A stretch of 64,000 nucleotides of DNA from Rhodococcus yunnanensis NBRC 103083 (GCF_001895005.1 NZ_BCXH01000008.1:166133-230132), one strand, 5' to 3'. Counted from the first letter of the stretch, positions 1 through 8,966 are shown. Made by a program: numbers and translations. Notes: generated from the letters alone by a model not told the origin.

Positions 1-1
1 C

Positions 2-298
2 GACCTGACGATCGTCGTCGCCAACGACGACGGCGGCGGCATCTTCGAACTGCTCGAACAGGGAGATCCGCAGTACGCAGGTGCATTCGAGCGGGTCTTC
101 GGTACACCGCACGGTATGGATCTCGCGGCACTGTGCGCGGCATATCGCATCGAGCACCACAGCGTCGACACCGCCGAACTCGCCGTGGCCCTCGGTCCTT
201 CTGCAGGCTTTACTTCTGGTGGCATCCGCGTGCTGGAAGTGACGACCGAACGGTCCGGCCTACGCGAGCTGCATGCCGCGATCCGGGCCAGGCTCTAA
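2..298 (+). CDS. menD: MenD (SEPHCHC synthase), C-terminal fragment
   Basis: The gene enters from outside the window; only about the last 98 codons are present, read from base 2 to a TAA stop. MenD is the thiamine-diphosphate enzyme that joins 2-oxoglutarate to isochorismate in menaquinone synthesis. The fragment starts in the final ThDP-binding region: V-V-A-N-D-D-G-G-G-I-F matches the usual MenD stretch ending in GGGIF, followed by a G-T-P-H-G segment and a closing E-V-T-T-E-R strand. Assignment is helped by the neighbours: a DUF3592 protein, mgtA, menG, menJ and a polyprenyl synthase follow, the order seen at the M. tuberculosis menD locus. The stop overlaps the end of the convergent DUF2505 gene by four bases. 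Confidence 0.9.
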   Translation, partial: DLTIVVANDDGGGIFELLEQGDPQYAGAFERVFGTPHGMDLAALCAAYRIEHHSVDTAELAVALGPSAGFTSGGIRVLEVTTERSGLRELHAAIRARL

Positions 299-801
299 CC
301 GGGGTCCTGCAGCTCGGCCCACTCGTTGGTCTCCTGCGTTTCCTGCTCGACCATGTTCTTGATCATGTCGTTGATGAGCGCTTCGATCTTGCCGCCGATC
401 AACGGGATCTTGACGGTCGAACTACCCGTGACCGTCAACACCGAGCCGGTGCCTTCCGGCCGAAGCGCCAACTTCCCCGTCACCGATGCCGGGATGGCCG
501 TCGTTCCCCCCGCGAGCGTCCCGTCGGCGTGGTCGCCGTCGAGCGGACCCCAGGCGTCGGTGCGGCTGATCAGCAACTTGCCCTTGACGACCTTCTTCAC
601 GAAACCCGGCAACTCCGACGTACCGACCTCGTCGGTGATGTCGACGGTGAGGCCGCCGTGCTCGTGCCTGGTCAGGGTGTAACCGTCGGACTTCTGTGCC
701 TTGGCGAACCGGGCGAGCCACTGCTCCTCGCTGTTCAATGCCTCGTACACCTCTGCGGGAGCGTGCTCGGAAAGGATCGTGAACTCGAAGTCGCGAGACA
801 T
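295..801 (-). CDS. DUF2505 family protein
   Basis: A 168-residue soluble protein with no signal peptide or membrane segment. The sequence alternates predicted strands with a long C-terminal helix (I-E-A-L-I-N-D-M-I-K-N-M-V-E-Q-E) and has the look of a START/SRPBCC-like ligand-binding fold. That agrees with its resemblance to the actinobacterial DUF2505 family, whose function is unknown. It starts with M-S-R-D-F-E-F, a typical opening for the family. It is convergent with menD and divergent from the next gene. A role linked to quinones or lipids is only a guess from the locus. Confidence 0.75.
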   Translation of the reverse strand: MSRDFEFTILSEHAPAEVYEALNSEEQWLARFAKAQKSDGYTLTRHEHGGLTVDITDEVGTSELPGFVKKVVKGKLLISRTDAWGPLDGDHADGTLAGGTTAIPASVTGKLALRPEGTGSVLTVTGSSTVKIPLIGGKIEALINDMIKNMVEQETQETNEWAELQDPG

Positions 802-859
802 AGCAGCAGACGCTACCGGAGCAGAACGGTCGCGGCGCCCCGCAGTAACGTCTAGCTAC

Positions 860-1309
860 GTGGCAACCGAAGACAGCGGCGTCGGACCGTCCAGGGCATG
901 GCGTCGAGCACGGATCTCCGTCCTCGTGGTTGCCACCGCGATCTCGGTGCTCGCGTTTCTTCTCGTCGTCGCGGCCTGGCAGAACGACCGAACCATCACC
1001 TCCGACGAAGGTACCGCGACGGCCGAGGTGCTCTCGGCCGGCCGACTCCGCTCTGCGGTCAGCTTCGTCACCCCCGACGGCATCACTCACAACCCGCAAC
1101 TGGGCGTGCTGTACCCGACCAACCTGATCGCCGGCCAGCGCATCGACGTCGAGTACGCCAAGTCCGACCCCGACCTCGTTCGGGTCTCGGGACGCAATGC
1201 CACCGTGGCGATCATTCCCGCTGCCTCGGTCGTCGTCGTGACCTGGATCGTCGCGGGTCCGGCGTGGTTCCTCATCCGGCGGCGCGAGCGGCAGCCGCAG
1301 ACCGTCTGA
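860..1309 (+). CDS. DUF3592-type membrane protein
   Basis: About 149 residues. I chose the GTG at 860 because the open frame upstream overlaps the divergent DUF2505 gene and encodes no plausible membrane protein. The protein has a cytoplasmic basic N-terminus, a first membrane helix (about residues 19-38), an extracytoplasmic domain of some 65 residues (E-G-T-A-T-A-E-V-L-S followed by N-L-I-A-G-Q-R-I-D-V-E-Y) and a second helix near residues 115-138 ending in R-R-R-E-R. This helix-domain-helix plan is that of DUF3592 proteins. The M. tuberculosis locus also has a small membrane protein between menD and mgtA, so it is probably the positional equivalent. Function unknown. Confidence 0.7.
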   Translation: MATEDSGVGPSRAWRRARISVLVVATAISVLAFLLVVAAWQNDRTITSDEGTATAEVLSAGRLRSAVSFVTPDGITHNPQLGVLYPTNLIAGQRIDVEYAKSDPDLVRVSGRNATVAIIPAASVVVVTWIVAGPAWFLIRRRERQPQTV

Positions 1310-1316
1310 ACGGCGG

Positions 1317-1901
1317 CTACACGAGCACCGAGACGAAGGCTGCCTCGAGTGAGGCGGCGACCGATTCGGATTGCCCGAGATAGCCGTTCACCATTGCCCC
1401 GTCCCGCAGGATCATCAGTTGCCGCGAGACGGAATCGACGTCCGTTGCGCCTGCCTCCTCGGCGATGTCGGCGAAGTTCCCCAGCACCCACCCGCGATGC
1501 GAGTCCACTGTGCTCCGTACCGGGTCGACGGGGTCGGCGAACTCGGCGGCAGCGTTGATGAACGCGCAGCCACGAAACCCGGGACTGCAGCTCGCCTGCC
1601 CTATCCCGGCGGCGAGCGCTCCGAGGGATCCGGCCGGGTCGCCCTCGCGGCGAGTGCTGGTGATCCACTCGCGCTCCGCTGCGGCCTGCTGCTCGAGGTA
1701 CGCCACGACGAGATCGCTCTTGGTGCGGAAGTGGCGGTAGAAGGTGACCTTCGTGATCCCGACCTGCTCGATGATGCGGTCGGCGCTCGTGGCGCGAATG
1801 CCGCGCGCGTAGAACTGCTCGCTCGCCGCGGCGAGAATGCGCCCGCGTGTGGTGGGGGCCGACGACGCGTGGGTGACGGTGTCGGTGGTGTCGGCGTGCA
1901 T
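1317..1901 (-). CDS. TetR family transcriptional repressor
   Basis: A 194-residue protein with a clear N-terminal TetR helix-turn-helix: R-G-R-I-L-A-A-A-S-E-Q-F-Y-A-R-G-I-R-A-T-S near residues 19-39 and the recognition helix G-I-T-K-V-T-F-Y-R-H-F near 48-58. The rest is a helical ligand-binding/dimerisation domain. It is transcribed divergently from the DUF308 membrane protein, and the shared 126-base gap holds a near-perfect 26-base palindrome, so it most likely represses itself and that gene. The inducer is not evident. This TetR/DUF308 pair is not part of the M. tuberculosis menD-mgtA segment as I recall it. Confidence 0.88.
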   Translation of the reverse strand: MHADTTDTVTHASSAPTTRGRILAAASEQFYARGIRATSADRIIEQVGITKVTFYRHFRTKSDLVVAYLEQQAAAEREWITSTRREGDPAGSLGALAAGIGQASCSPGFRGCAFINAAAEFADPVDPVRSTVDSHRGWVLGNFADIAEEAGATDVDSVSRQLMILRDGAMVNGYLGQSESVAASLEAAFVSVLV

Positions 1902-1964
1902 CTTCTTGCTCCGGTTCGGGTTCGGCGGGTTGCACCATCTCTGCTGGGAGTCTACGGTTCCTTC

Positions 1965-1990
1965 ATGTAGACGTACTAGTAACTCTACAT
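1965..1990. promoter_or_regulatory. palindromic TetR operator
   Basis: Outer arms ATGTAGA (1965-1971) and TCTACAT (1984-1990) are exact reverse complements, and an inner palindrome TACTAGTA (1974-1981) has the same centre. In all 22 of 26 bases are symmetric. It lies between the divergent TetR and DUF308 genes, 38 bases before the DUF308 start, the expected place for the TetR operator. Confidence 0.75.
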
Positions 1991-2027
1991 CTTGTGTTCG
2001 GCCTTCCCCGAGTGAAAGAGAGACATC

Positions 2028-2567
2028 ATGACCACGCTGGAGACGACCTCGACGCCGACCGCCGAGACCGCACTGCGCACCTTGTACTTCGTCCGGTCCG
2101 CCTTCGCGATCGTGTGGGCGGCGGCGCTGCTGCTGACCGCGTCGACGGCCGGGCCCCTGCTGACGGTCGTGCTGGTCGTCTACCCGCTGTTCGACGCGGC
2201 CGCCGTGTTCTGGCAGCTGCGATCCCGCGGCGATGCGCGCGTTCCGGAACTGGTGAACATCGTCGTCAGCGTCGCCGTTGCCGTCGCGCTCGGATGGGCG
2301 TCGACGGTGTCGATGTCGGCCGCGCTCGTCGTCTGGGGACTGTGGGCGATCGGCGCGGGCATTCCTCAGCTGATCACCGCCGTCCGTCGCAGGAGCGCTG
2401 GGGGACAGGTCGCCCAGATGTTCAGCGGGGGAATCTCCGTAGTGGCCGGCGCGGCCTTCCTGGCTCAGGGGCTCGGCGGGGCCGACAGCATCACCGGTGT
2501 CGGCGGCTATGCCGTACTGGGTGCGGTCTTCTTCCTGATCTCCGCGTTCCGTCTTCGTACTCGCTGA
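2028..2567 (+). CDS. DUF308 family membrane protein
   Basis: 179 residues, almost entirely hydrophobic after a short Thr-rich N-terminus. About five to six membrane helices are visible: F-A-I-V-W-A-A-A-L-L-L, L-L-T-V-V-L-V-V-Y-P-L-F, V-N-I-V-V-S-V-A-V-A-V-A, A-L-V-V-W-G-L-W-A-I-G, G-G-I-S-V-V-A-G-A-A-F and a last helix before the terminal R-L-R-T-R. The pattern of a helix hairpin followed by a D or G-A-G turn is that of the DUF308/HdeD-like family. A purine-rich GAAAGAGAGA precedes the ATG. It is divergent from the TetR gene and probably under its control. Role unknown; stress-related in HdeD relatives, which need not apply here. Confidence 0.75.
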   Translation: MTTLETTSTPTAETALRTLYFVRSAFAIVWAAALLLTASTAGPLLTVVLVVYPLFDAAAVFWQLRSRGDARVPELVNIVVSVAVAVALGWASTVSMSAALVVWGLWAIGAGIPQLITAVRRRSAGGQVAQMFSGGISVVAGAAFLAQGLGGADSITGVGGYAVLGAVFFLISAFRLRTR

Positions 2568-2647
2568 CGTTCGTATTCGTGTGAACTTCGCCCGCTCGTA
2601 ACTCCGGCGCTGCCGAGTGGCCGGAGACGGTACTCACACTGAGGATC

Positions 2648-3781
2648 GTGCGAGTAGCCATCGTTGCGGAATCGTTCCTACCCAACATGAACGGCGTCAC
2701 GAACTCGGTGCTTCGCGTTCTGGAGCACCTCGACAGAACAGGTCACGACGCCATCGTCGTGGCACCGGACAACCCGTCGGGCCCGCGTGCCGCGGTCGAG
2801 CACGGTCGGACTCCGATCCATCGGGTTCCCGCGGTCATGGTTCCGAAAGTCAGCTCACTTCCCGTCGGGGTGCCGGGACCCGGCCTGACGGCGACACTGC
2901 GCGGATTCGCCCCCGACGTCGTGCATCTGGCGTCGCCCTTTCTACTCGGCGCGGGCGGGCTTGCGGCTGCCAATCGCCTCGGCGTTCCGGCCGTCGCCGT
3001 GTATCAGACCGACGTCGCCGGTTTCGCCGAGAGCTACGGACTCGGGTTGACGTCGAAGGCGGCGTGGCGGTGGACCCGCCGAATTCACCGAGGTGCAGCG
3101 CGCACGCTCGCTCCGTCGAGTTCGGCGGTGGAGGCGTTGGAGCTGCACGGAATTCCTCGCGTCCACCGATGGGCGCGCGGCGTCGACGCCACCAGGTTCG
3201 CTCCGTCGTCGCGTCGGGAATCGCTGCGGGCGCAGTGGTCACCGGAAGGAAAGCTGATCGTCGGATTCGTCGGGCGGCTGGCACCGGAGAAGCACGTCGA
3301 GCGGCTGGCGGCGTTGTCGGACGACGTGCAGCTCGTCGTCGTCGGTGACGGGCCCGAGCGGCCCGCGCTGGCGAAGCTACTGCCGTCGGCGATCTTCACC
3401 GGCCAGCTCGGCGGCGACGAACTCGCGCAGGCATACGCGAGCTTCGACGTCTTCGTGCATCCCGGTGAGCACGAGACGTTCTGCCAGGCAGTGCAGGAAG
3501 CGCTCGCCAGTGGCATCCCGGTCGTCGGGCCGGACGCGGGTGGTCCACGTGATCTGATCTCGCATTGCCGCAACGGATATCTGCTACCGGTCGATCGGTT
3601 CGCCGAACTGCTGCCCAGTGCTGTATCAGCGTTGGCGTCGCCCTCGATGCGCGCGCGGTTCGGCGAGGCGGCGCGACGCTCGGTTCTGCATCGCACGTGG
3701 CCCGCCATCTGCGACGAACTGCTCGGGCACTACCGCGACGTAGCCGGCCTGGAACAGCCACGAACGCTCCGAACTGCGTGA
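2648..3781 (+). CDS. mgtA: GT4 glycosyltransferase, alpha-mannosyltransferase MgtA-like
   Basis: A 377-residue GT-B enzyme of family GT4. The N-terminal half starts with [19 protein letters not shown], the acceptor-side Rossmann domain of MgtA/PimB-type mannosyltransferases. The C-terminal half has [10 protein letters not shown] near residue 205 and the E-x7-E nucleotide-sugar motif ([10 protein letters not shown]) near 275. In M. tuberculosis the gene at this position, between the menD region and menG, is MgtA, which uses GDP-mannose to mannosylate glucuronosyl-diacylglycerol, a precursor of lipomannan-like glycolipids at the membrane. The start is GTG. Its stop is within 20 bases of menG, suggesting cotranscription. 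Confidence 0.88.
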   Translation: MRVAIVAESFLPNMNGVTNSVLRVLEHLDRTGHDAIVVAPDNPSGPRAAVEHGRTPIHRVPAVMVPKVSSLPVGVPGPGLTATLRGFAPDVVHLASPFLLGAGGLAAANRLGVPAVAVYQTDVAGFAESYGLGLTSKAAWRWTRRIHRGAARTLAPSSSAVEALELHGIPRVHRWARGVDATRFAPSSRRESLRAQWSPEGKLIVGFVGRLAPEKHVERLAALSDDVQLVVVGDGPERPALAKLLPSAIFTGQLGGDELAQAYASFDVFVHPGEHETFCQAVQEALASGIPVVGPDAGGPRDLISHCRNGYLLPVDRFAELLPSAVSALASPSMRARFGEAARRSVLHRTWPAICDELLGHYRDVAGLEQPRTLRTA

Positions 3782-3798
3782 CGGCTAAGCTCGAGGCC

Positions 3799-4491
3799 GT
3801 GCCAACAAGTTCGCGTGCAACGCTGGAAAAGGACCCACACGAGGTCGCCTCGATGTTCGACGGCGTCGCCCGCCGCTACGACATCACCAACACGGTCCTG
3901 TCCTTCGGTCAGGACCGGAGCTGGCGGAAACTGACGCGGGCCGCGCTCAACCTGAAAGCAGGGGAGAAGGTCCTCGACCTCGCCGCAGGCACCGGTGTGT
4001 CGACCGTCGAACTGACCCGAAGCGGCGCGTGGTGCGTGGCCACCGATTTCTCCAAGGGCATGCTGCACGCGGGTGCGGGACGTCCGGTTCCGATGGTCGC
4101 GGGTGATGCGATGGCGCTGCCGTACGCCGACGCGAGCTTCGACGCTGCCACCATCTCCTTCGGGCTGCGCAACGTCTCCGACTTCCAAGCGGGGCTGCGC
4201 GAGATCGCCCGCGTCACCAAGCCCGGCGGACGGCTGGTCGTCTGCGAGTTCTCGACTCCCGTGTTCGCGCCGTTCCGCACGGTGTACATGGAGTACCTGA
4301 TGAAGGCGCTTCCGGCCGTCGCGCGTGCGGTGTCGAGCAATCCCGACGCGTACGTCTATCTCGCCGAATCCATCCGCGCATGGCCGACGCAGGAGGAACT
4401 GGCGACGACGATCGCCGACAGCGGATGGTCGAATGTCAAGTGGCGCAACCTCACCGGGGGAGTTGTCGCGCTGCACCGCGCGGTGCGCTGA
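3799..4491 (+). CDS. menG: demethylmenaquinone methyltransferase MenG (UbiE family)
   Basis: About 230 residues. SAM-binding motif I is [11 protein letters not shown] near residue 55; the family signature G-L-R-N-V-S-D and the block [14 protein letters not shown] follow in order. The N-terminal [13 protein letters not shown] motif is diagnostic of UbiE/MenG. It methylates demethylmenaquinone, the last ring step of menaquinone synthesis. I chose GTG 3799 because the peptide then resembles the mycobacterial start; an alternative GTG at 3778 overlaps the mgtA stop as GTGA and would add seven residues, so translational coupling is possible. Confidence 0.92.
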   Translation: MPTSSRATLEKDPHEVASMFDGVARRYDITNTVLSFGQDRSWRKLTRAALNLKAGEKVLDLAAGTGVSTVELTRSGAWCVATDFSKGMLHAGAGRPVPMVAGDAMALPYADASFDAATISFGLRNVSDFQAGLREIARVTKPGGRLVVCEFSTPVFAPFRTVYMEYLMKALPAVARAVSSNPDAYVYLAESIRAWPTQEELATTIADSGWSNVKWRNLTGGVVALHRAVR

Positions 4492-4500
4492 CCAGTCGTA

Positions 4501-5739
4501 TCATGTGAACGGCTGGCGCGAATCGACCTTCAGCGACGCACTTCCCGACGCACGCCAGGCCCGCGCGACCACATCGGAATCGGCCTCGGTGACGAGGTTG
4601 CCCATCACCCGCACCGCCACGGTCATCAAGGCCCGCGATCGCATCCCGATCGGGCCCGTGGCGGGCAGGAACCGAGGGACCGTCAGTAGTGCGGCGAGGC
4701 GTCGGGCTATGGAGAATGCCTGTCCGTAGTGGCTGCGCAGGAGTGCGGGCCACGCGTGGGTCAGATCCTTCGTACCGATGAGGTCGGCGATCATGCGGCC
4801 ACCTTCGAGGCCGTAGTCGATGCCCTCGCCGTTGAGTGGATTGACGCAGGCCGCCGCGTCGCCGATGATCGCCCAGTTCTCGCCCGCGACACCCGACACC
4901 GCCCCGCCCATGGGTAGCAGCGCCGACGCGACCGCTCGGAGATCGCCGTCGAGCTTCCAGTCCCGACGGCGTTGTGCCGTATACAGATCCAGCAGCGGAC
5001 GCAGTGCGCCGGGACCGGGACGCTTTGCCGTCGCGAGCGTACCGACGCCGATGTTCACCTCGCCCGTGCCGAGCGGAAAGATCCAACCGTAACCGGGCTG
5101 CAGCGTCCCGTCGCCGTCGCGTAGTTCCAGGTGCGAGGAGATCCAGGGATCATCGCTGCGCTGAGAGGAGATGTACGCCCGTGCGGCCACGCCGAACGTG
5201 GTGTCCCGGTGCCACTCACGCCCGAGCTTCTTGCCGAGGGAAGATCGGACACCGTCGGCGACGATCAGTGTGCCGCAGCTGATGTGGTGCGTTCCCTCGG
5301 GTCCGGCGAACGTGACCGATCGGACCCGATTGTCGACGCGTTCGACGTCGACCGCCTTGAATCCTTCGAGCATTCTCGCGCCGGAATCGACTGCCACGCT
5401 GCGTATTCGGTCGTCGAGCTCGGTCCGCGGCACCGCGCTACCGACGGTCGGCAGCGATCCGCCCGGCCACTCGAGCTGCAACTCCTGGCCGAATCCCGAC
5501 AGCCTCAGGCCACGGTTCTCGGCACGGCCACGTACCCACTCGCCGAGGCCGAGACGATCGAGCTCCGCGATCGCCCGCGGAGTCAGGCCGTCACCGCACG
5601 TCTTGTCCCGCGGGAACACCGCAGCATCGGCGAGCACGACGTCGTGGCCCGCTCGCGCCGCCCACGCCGCCGCCGCCGACCCGGCAGGCCCGGCTCCGAT
5701 GACCAGAACTTCGGCATGGACCGGGATTGGGGGAGTCAC
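4501..5739 (-). CDS. menJ: menaquinone reductase MenJ (geranylgeranyl reductase family)
   Basis: From the GTG at 5739 the protein has 412 residues, the length I recall for M. tuberculosis Rv0561c; the open frame extends further upstream but that stretch does not look coding. The N-terminal FAD dinucleotide motif is V-L-V-I-G-A-G-P-A-G-S near residues 11-21, followed by the family motif D-K-T-C-G-D-G-L-T-P and a late G-D-A-A-A-C-V-N-P-L-N-G-E-G-I FAD contact. MenJ saturates one isoprene unit of the menaquinone side chain. Convergent with menG and divergent from the polyprenyl synthase, as in mycobacteria. The substrate is inferred from synteny; plain geranylgeranyl reductase activity cannot be excluded. 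Confidence 0.88.
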   Translation of the reverse strand: MTPPIPVHAEVLVIGAGPAGSAAAAWAARAGHDVVLADAAVFPRDKTCGDGLTPRAIAELDRLGLGEWVRGRAENRGLRLSGFGQELQLEWPGGSLPTVGSAVPRTELDDRIRSVAVDSGARMLEGFKAVDVERVDNRVRSVTFAGPEGTHHISCGTLIVADGVRSSLGKKLGREWHRDTTFGVAARAYISSQRSDDPWISSHLELRDGDGTLQPGYGWIFPLGTGEVNIGVGTLATAKRPGPGALRPLLDLYTAQRRRDWKLDGDLRAVASALLPMGGAVSGVAGENWAIIGDAAACVNPLNGEGIDYGLEGGRMIADLIGTKDLTHAWPALLRSHYGQAFSIARRLAALLTVPRFLPATGPIGMRSRALMTVAVRVMGNLVTEADSDVVARAWRASGSASLKVDSRQPFT

Positions 5740-5927
5740 CGGTCCAGTATCGCAGTGCGCGCCGTCGGCTTCGCATCCTCGGGCCATCGCATCCTCGGGG
5801 CGTGGGCTGCGGCACCTTCCGTCGCTGTCGCCCACTAGGTTCACTACGGTAGAACCGGGGATGCAGGACGCCGACAGCAGCCGCCGCAGAGTAGCCGTTC
5901 AGGACGAAGAGGACAGGATCAACAATC

Positions 5928-7076
5928 GTGAGCAGCACAGATGACGTAGGAGTGGAGCCTGCGGAACGACCCGGTTTGGGGCGAGTGGAGCCTGCGGAGC
6001 GACCCGGTTCAGGGCGAGTGGAGCCTGCGGAACGACCCGGTTTGGGGCGAGTGGAGCCTGCGGAACGTGAGCGACCTGGTTCGACGGTTGTTGCAGGGGT
6101 GGATCTGGTGGATCCGGAGCTCGCACGAACCGTGGCCGCTGGACTGACCAGCGTCGAGGACCTGATGATCGCCGAACTGTCCGACGGCGAGGACTTCCTC
6201 ACCGAGGCTGCGCTGCATCTCGCGAAGGCAGGCGGCAAACGCTTCCGACCTCTGTTCACCGTCCTGACCGCTCAGCTGGGCCCGAAACCCACCGACGAAT
6301 CGGTCGTGACCGCTGCCACCGTCGTCGAGCTCGTCCACCTCGCGACGCTCTATCACGACGACGTCATGGACGAAGCCGACATGCGTCGCGGCGCCCAGAG
6401 CGCCAACTCCAGATGGGGTAACAGCGTCGCCATCCTGGCAGGCGACTACCTCTTCGCCCACGCCTCACGGCTGGTGTCCACACTCGGACCCGAGGCTGTC
6501 CGCATCATCGCCGACACCTTCGCCGAACTCGTCACCGGACAGATGCGCGAAACGATCGGCGTCAAGAAGGACGAAGACCCCGTAGCCCACTACCTGCGCG
6601 TCGTATGGGAGAAAACCGGGTCGCTGATCGCCGCCTGTGGCCGATTCGGTGGCACGTTCTCCGGCGGCGACGACATCCACATCGCGGCGCTCGAACGACT
6701 CGGCGACGCCGTGGGCACCGCCTTCCAGATCTCCGACGACATCATCGACATCTCCTCGGTATCGGAACAGTCGGGCAAGACTCCGGGAACCGACCTCCGC
6801 GAAGGCGTCCACACCCTTCCCGTCCTGTACGCACTGCGCGAGGACACCGACGACGGCATCAGGCTGCGCGAACTCCTCGACGGGCCCGTCACCGACGACG
6901 ACGCCGTCACCGAAGCCCTCGAGCTCCTCGGACGCTCACCCGGAATGGCCAAGGCCAAGGCGACACTCGGCGAGTTCGCGGACAAAGCTCACGCCGAACT
7001 CGCGAAACTTCCGCAGGGCCCAGCCAACGAAGCCCTCGGGCGGCTCGTCGACTACACCGTCGAACGCGTCGGCTGA
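5928..7076 (+). CDS. grcC1: polyprenyl diphosphate synthase (menaquinone side chain), repeat-extended N-terminus
   Basis: A 382-residue trans-prenyltransferase. Both aspartate-rich motifs are present: H-D-D-V-M-D-E-A-D-M-R-R-G (first) and S-D-D-I-I-D-I (second), with G-G-K-R-F-R-P before the first. It makes the all-trans polyprenyl diphosphate for menaquinone; mycobacteria have grcC1 at this position beside menJ and htpX. Similarity to the mycobacterial protein begins at T-V-V-A-G-V-D-L near residue 50. The preceding residues are an 11-residue unit (V-E-P-A-E-R-P-G-L-G-R) repeated three and a half times, encoded by 33-base repeats. A strong internal start at the homology boundary is not evident, so the repeats are probably translated. 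Confidence 0.88.
   Translation: MSSTDDVGVEPAERPGLGRVEPAERPGSGRVEPAERPGLGRVEPAERERPGSTVVAGVDLVDPELARTVAAGLTSVEDLMIAELSDGEDFLTEAALHLAKAGGKRFRPLFTVLTAQLGPKPTDESVVTAATVVELVHLATLYHDDVMDEADMRRGAQSANSRWGNSVAILAGDYLFAHASRLVSTLGPEAVRIIADTFAELVTGQMRETIGVKKDEDPVAHYLRVVWEKTGSLIAACGRFGGTFSGGDDIHIAALERLGDAVGTAFQISDDIIDISSVSEQSGKTPGTDLREGVHTLPVLYALREDTDDGIRLRELLDGPVTDDDAVTEALELLGRSPGMAKAKATLGEFADKAHAELAKLPQGPANEALGRLVDYTVERVG
5952..6067 (+). repeat. 33-base in-frame tandem repeat, about 3.5 copies
   Basis: Copies start at 5952, 5985 and 6018, with a partial copy at 6051. Units differ at one to three bases. They contain the core GGAGCCTGCGG and keep the reading frame of the prenyl synthase. The reverse complement of this core (CCGCAGGCTCC) is the core of the tandem repeat just after the gene. 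Confidence 0.92.
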
Positions 7077-7078
7077 CA

Positions 7079-7215
7079 CACTCCGCAGGCTCGGCTCCTG
7101 CATACCGGGTCACTTCGCAGGCTCCGCTCCTGCACTGTGGGTCACTCCGCAGGCTCCGCTCCTGCACTTCGGGTCACTCCGCAGGCTCCGCTCCTGCACT
7201 GTGGGTCACTCCTGG
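7079..7215 (-). repeat. 32-base tandem repeat, four copies, inverted relative to the upstream array
   Basis: Units start at 7079, 7111, 7143 and 7175, with a truncated fifth at 7207; each holds CCGCAGGCTC(C/G)GCTCCTGCA. The array fills the gap between the prenyl synthase stop and htpX. Non-coding units are 32 bases whereas the coding ones are 33. The core is the reverse complement of the upstream array. Confidence 0.92.
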
Positions 7216-7285
7216 CGGGAACCAGAGCGGGTGCCACAGGCGTTCTTCCCTGTAGTGGACAACGCTTGGAAGGAAGTGGCGACCA

Positions 7286-8146
7286 GTGAGCTACGCGAAC
7301 GGGGCAAAGACATTCGGGCTGCTCGTGGGTATGTCGGCGCTGATCGTATTCATCGGCGCACTGTTCAAGAGTCCGGTCATTCTGGCCGGCTCGATCGTTC
7401 TTGCCGTCGGCGTCAACGGATACGCCTACTTCAACAGTGCCAAGATGGCGCTGCGGTCGATGCGAGCTCAGCCGGTGACCGAGGTCGAGGCTCCGATGAT
7501 GTACAAGATCGTCCGCGAGCTGGCGACCACGGCCCATCAGCCGATGCCCGCCCTCTACATCAGCCCGACCAACAACCCGAACGCATTCGCCACCGGGCGC
7601 AATCCCCGAAATGCCGCAGTGTGCTGCACCAGCGGAATTCTGCAGATTCTGGACGAGCGTGAACTGCGCGCAGTTCTCGGACACGAGCTGTCGCACGTCT
7701 ACAACCGCGACATCCTGATCTCGTCGGTCGCGGGCGCCATGGCAGCGGTCATCTCCGGCCTCGCCAACTTCGCGATGTTCGCATCGATGTTCGGCGGGCG
7801 CGGCAACGGCGGGGCCAACCCGTTCGCGTTGCTGCTGGTGTCTCTGCTCGGGCCGATCGCGGCGACCGTCGTCAAACTAGCGGTGTCGCGGTCACGGGAG
7901 TACCAGGCCGATCAGTCCGGTGCAGAGCTGACGGGCGACCCGTTGGCACTGGCATCGGCGCTGCGGAAACTCGAACGCGGCGTGCAAGCCGCCCCACTGC
8001 CTCCTGAGCCGCGTATCGCAGCGGAGTCCCACCTCATGATCGCCAGCCCGTTCCGGGCAGGGGAGAAGGTCGGCAGGCTCTTCTCGACGCACCCGCCGAT
8101 GGCGGAGCGGATCGAGCGTCTGGAGCGTATGGCGAGGGGCGGCTAG
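7286..8146 (+). CDS. htpX: membrane zinc metalloprotease HtpX
   Basis: 286 residues, family M48B. Two membrane helices occupy about residues 9-45. The zinc motif H-E-L-S-H is at 133-137, with the third ligand E205 in S-R-E-Y-Q-A-D. Further hydrophobic segments lie between about 148 and 200. The conserved [12 protein letters not shown] and F-S-T-H-P-P segments are intact. HtpX degrades misfolded membrane proteins. It starts at GTG 7286 after GGAAGGAAG. M. tuberculosis also has htpX directly after the prenyl synthase. Repeats fill the gap in front of it, so its promoter probably lies in or around them. Confidence 0.95.
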   Translation: MSYANGAKTFGLLVGMSALIVFIGALFKSPVILAGSIVLAVGVNGYAYFNSAKMALRSMRAQPVTEVEAPMMYKIVRELATTAHQPMPALYISPTNNPNAFATGRNPRNAAVCCTSGILQILDERELRAVLGHELSHVYNRDILISSVAGAMAAVISGLANFAMFASMFGGRGNGGANPFALLLVSLLGPIAATVVKLAVSRSREYQADQSGAELTGDPLALASALRKLERGVQAAPLPPEPRIAAESHLMIASPFRAGEKVGRLFSTHPPMAERIERLERMARGG

Positions 8147-8185
8147 CCCGATCAGCGTGTGTCGACGAACCGTAAGTCGACGAAC

Positions 8186-8686
8186 TCAGCGGTAGTTGAC
8201 GAACTGCAGCGCGATACCGAAGTCCTCGCCCTTGAGCAGCTGCTGCACTGCCTGTAGGTCGTCGCGCTTCTTGCTGCTGATGCGAAGTTCGTCACCCTGG
8301 ATCTGTGCCTTGACGCCTTTGGGGCCGTCGTCGCGGATCTTCTTGGTGAGTTTCTTCGCGTTCTCGGTGGTGATGCCCTGAACGAGCTTGCCGGTCACCT
8401 TGTAGACCTTGCCCGACGCGGCCGGATCGTTCGCCTCGAACGCCTTCAGCGACACGTCACGACGGATCAGCTTCTCCTTGAACACATCGAGGGCGGCCTT
8501 GACCTTCTCCTCGGTCTCGGAGGTGATCACGATCACCTCCGCTTCGCCGCTACCGGACCACTCGATGACGGTTCCCGAGCCGCGGAAGTCGAACCGGGTC
8601 GCCAGCTCCTTCGCTGCCTGGCCCACCGCGTTGTCCACCTCTTGACGGTCGACTTTGCTCACCACATCGAAGGACGAATCAGCCAC
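8186..8686 (-). CDS. YajQ family nucleotide-binding protein (DUF520)
   Basis: 166 residues from GTG 8686, which has AGGAG six bases upstream; a TTG two codons earlier is too close to that site. The protein begins [12 protein letters not shown] and ends [12 protein letters not shown], both hallmarks of YajQ proteins, and contains [13 protein letters not shown] and [18 protein letters not shown]. Family members have two ferredoxin-like folds and in some bacteria bind cyclic di-GMP; which ligand applies here is unknown. Convergent with htpX. Confidence 0.93.
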   Translation of the reverse strand: MADSSFDVVSKVDRQEVDNAVGQAAKELATRFDFRGSGTVIEWSGSGEAEVIVITSETEEKVKAALDVFKEKLIRRDVSLKAFEANDPAASGKVYKVTGKLVQGITTENAKKLTKKIRDDGPKGVKAQIQGDELRISSKKRDDLQAVQQLLKGEDFGIALQFVNYR

Positions 8687-8842
8687 TTGCAACTCCTGTG
8701 TCGAATCGAATTTGTAGAACTCTCGGTACCGACGTTAGCCCGTCCGCACCCCCGCTATCCACCCGGTTTGCGTTGGAGGGGCACGTTCGTTGTATTCTTC
8801 TCTCCGCGTCGAAGAGGTCGTGAGAAGTCTTCGGTTGCACCC

Positions 8843-8925
8843 GGCAGATTGCCCGAGCGGCCAATGGGAGCGGACTGTAAATCCGTCGGCTTATGCCTAC
8901 GTAGGTTCGAATCCTACATCTGCCA
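8843..8925 (+). tRNA. tRNA-Tyr (GTA)
   Basis: Acceptor arms GGCAGAT and ATCTGCC pair perfectly. Anticodon GTA sits in the loop CTGTAAA, there is a long variable arm typical of class II tRNAs, and the T arm contains GTTCGAATC. Confidence 0.96.
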
Positions 8926-8932
8926 CCTGGAG

Positions 8933-8966
8933 ACCCCAGCGAGTTGTTCTCGCTGGGGTTTCTATC
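8933..8966 (+). terminator. intrinsic terminator after tRNA-Tyr
   Basis: A perfect 11-base stem (ACCCCAGCGAG with CTCGCTGGGGT), a five-base loop TTGTT, then TTCTATCTT. It begins eight bases after the tRNA. Confidence 0.85.

Noticed and set aside
5952..7215. CRISPR-like arrays around the prenyl synthase gene
   Set aside because: Units abut with no unique spacers and no cas genes are present; they are plain tandem repeats.
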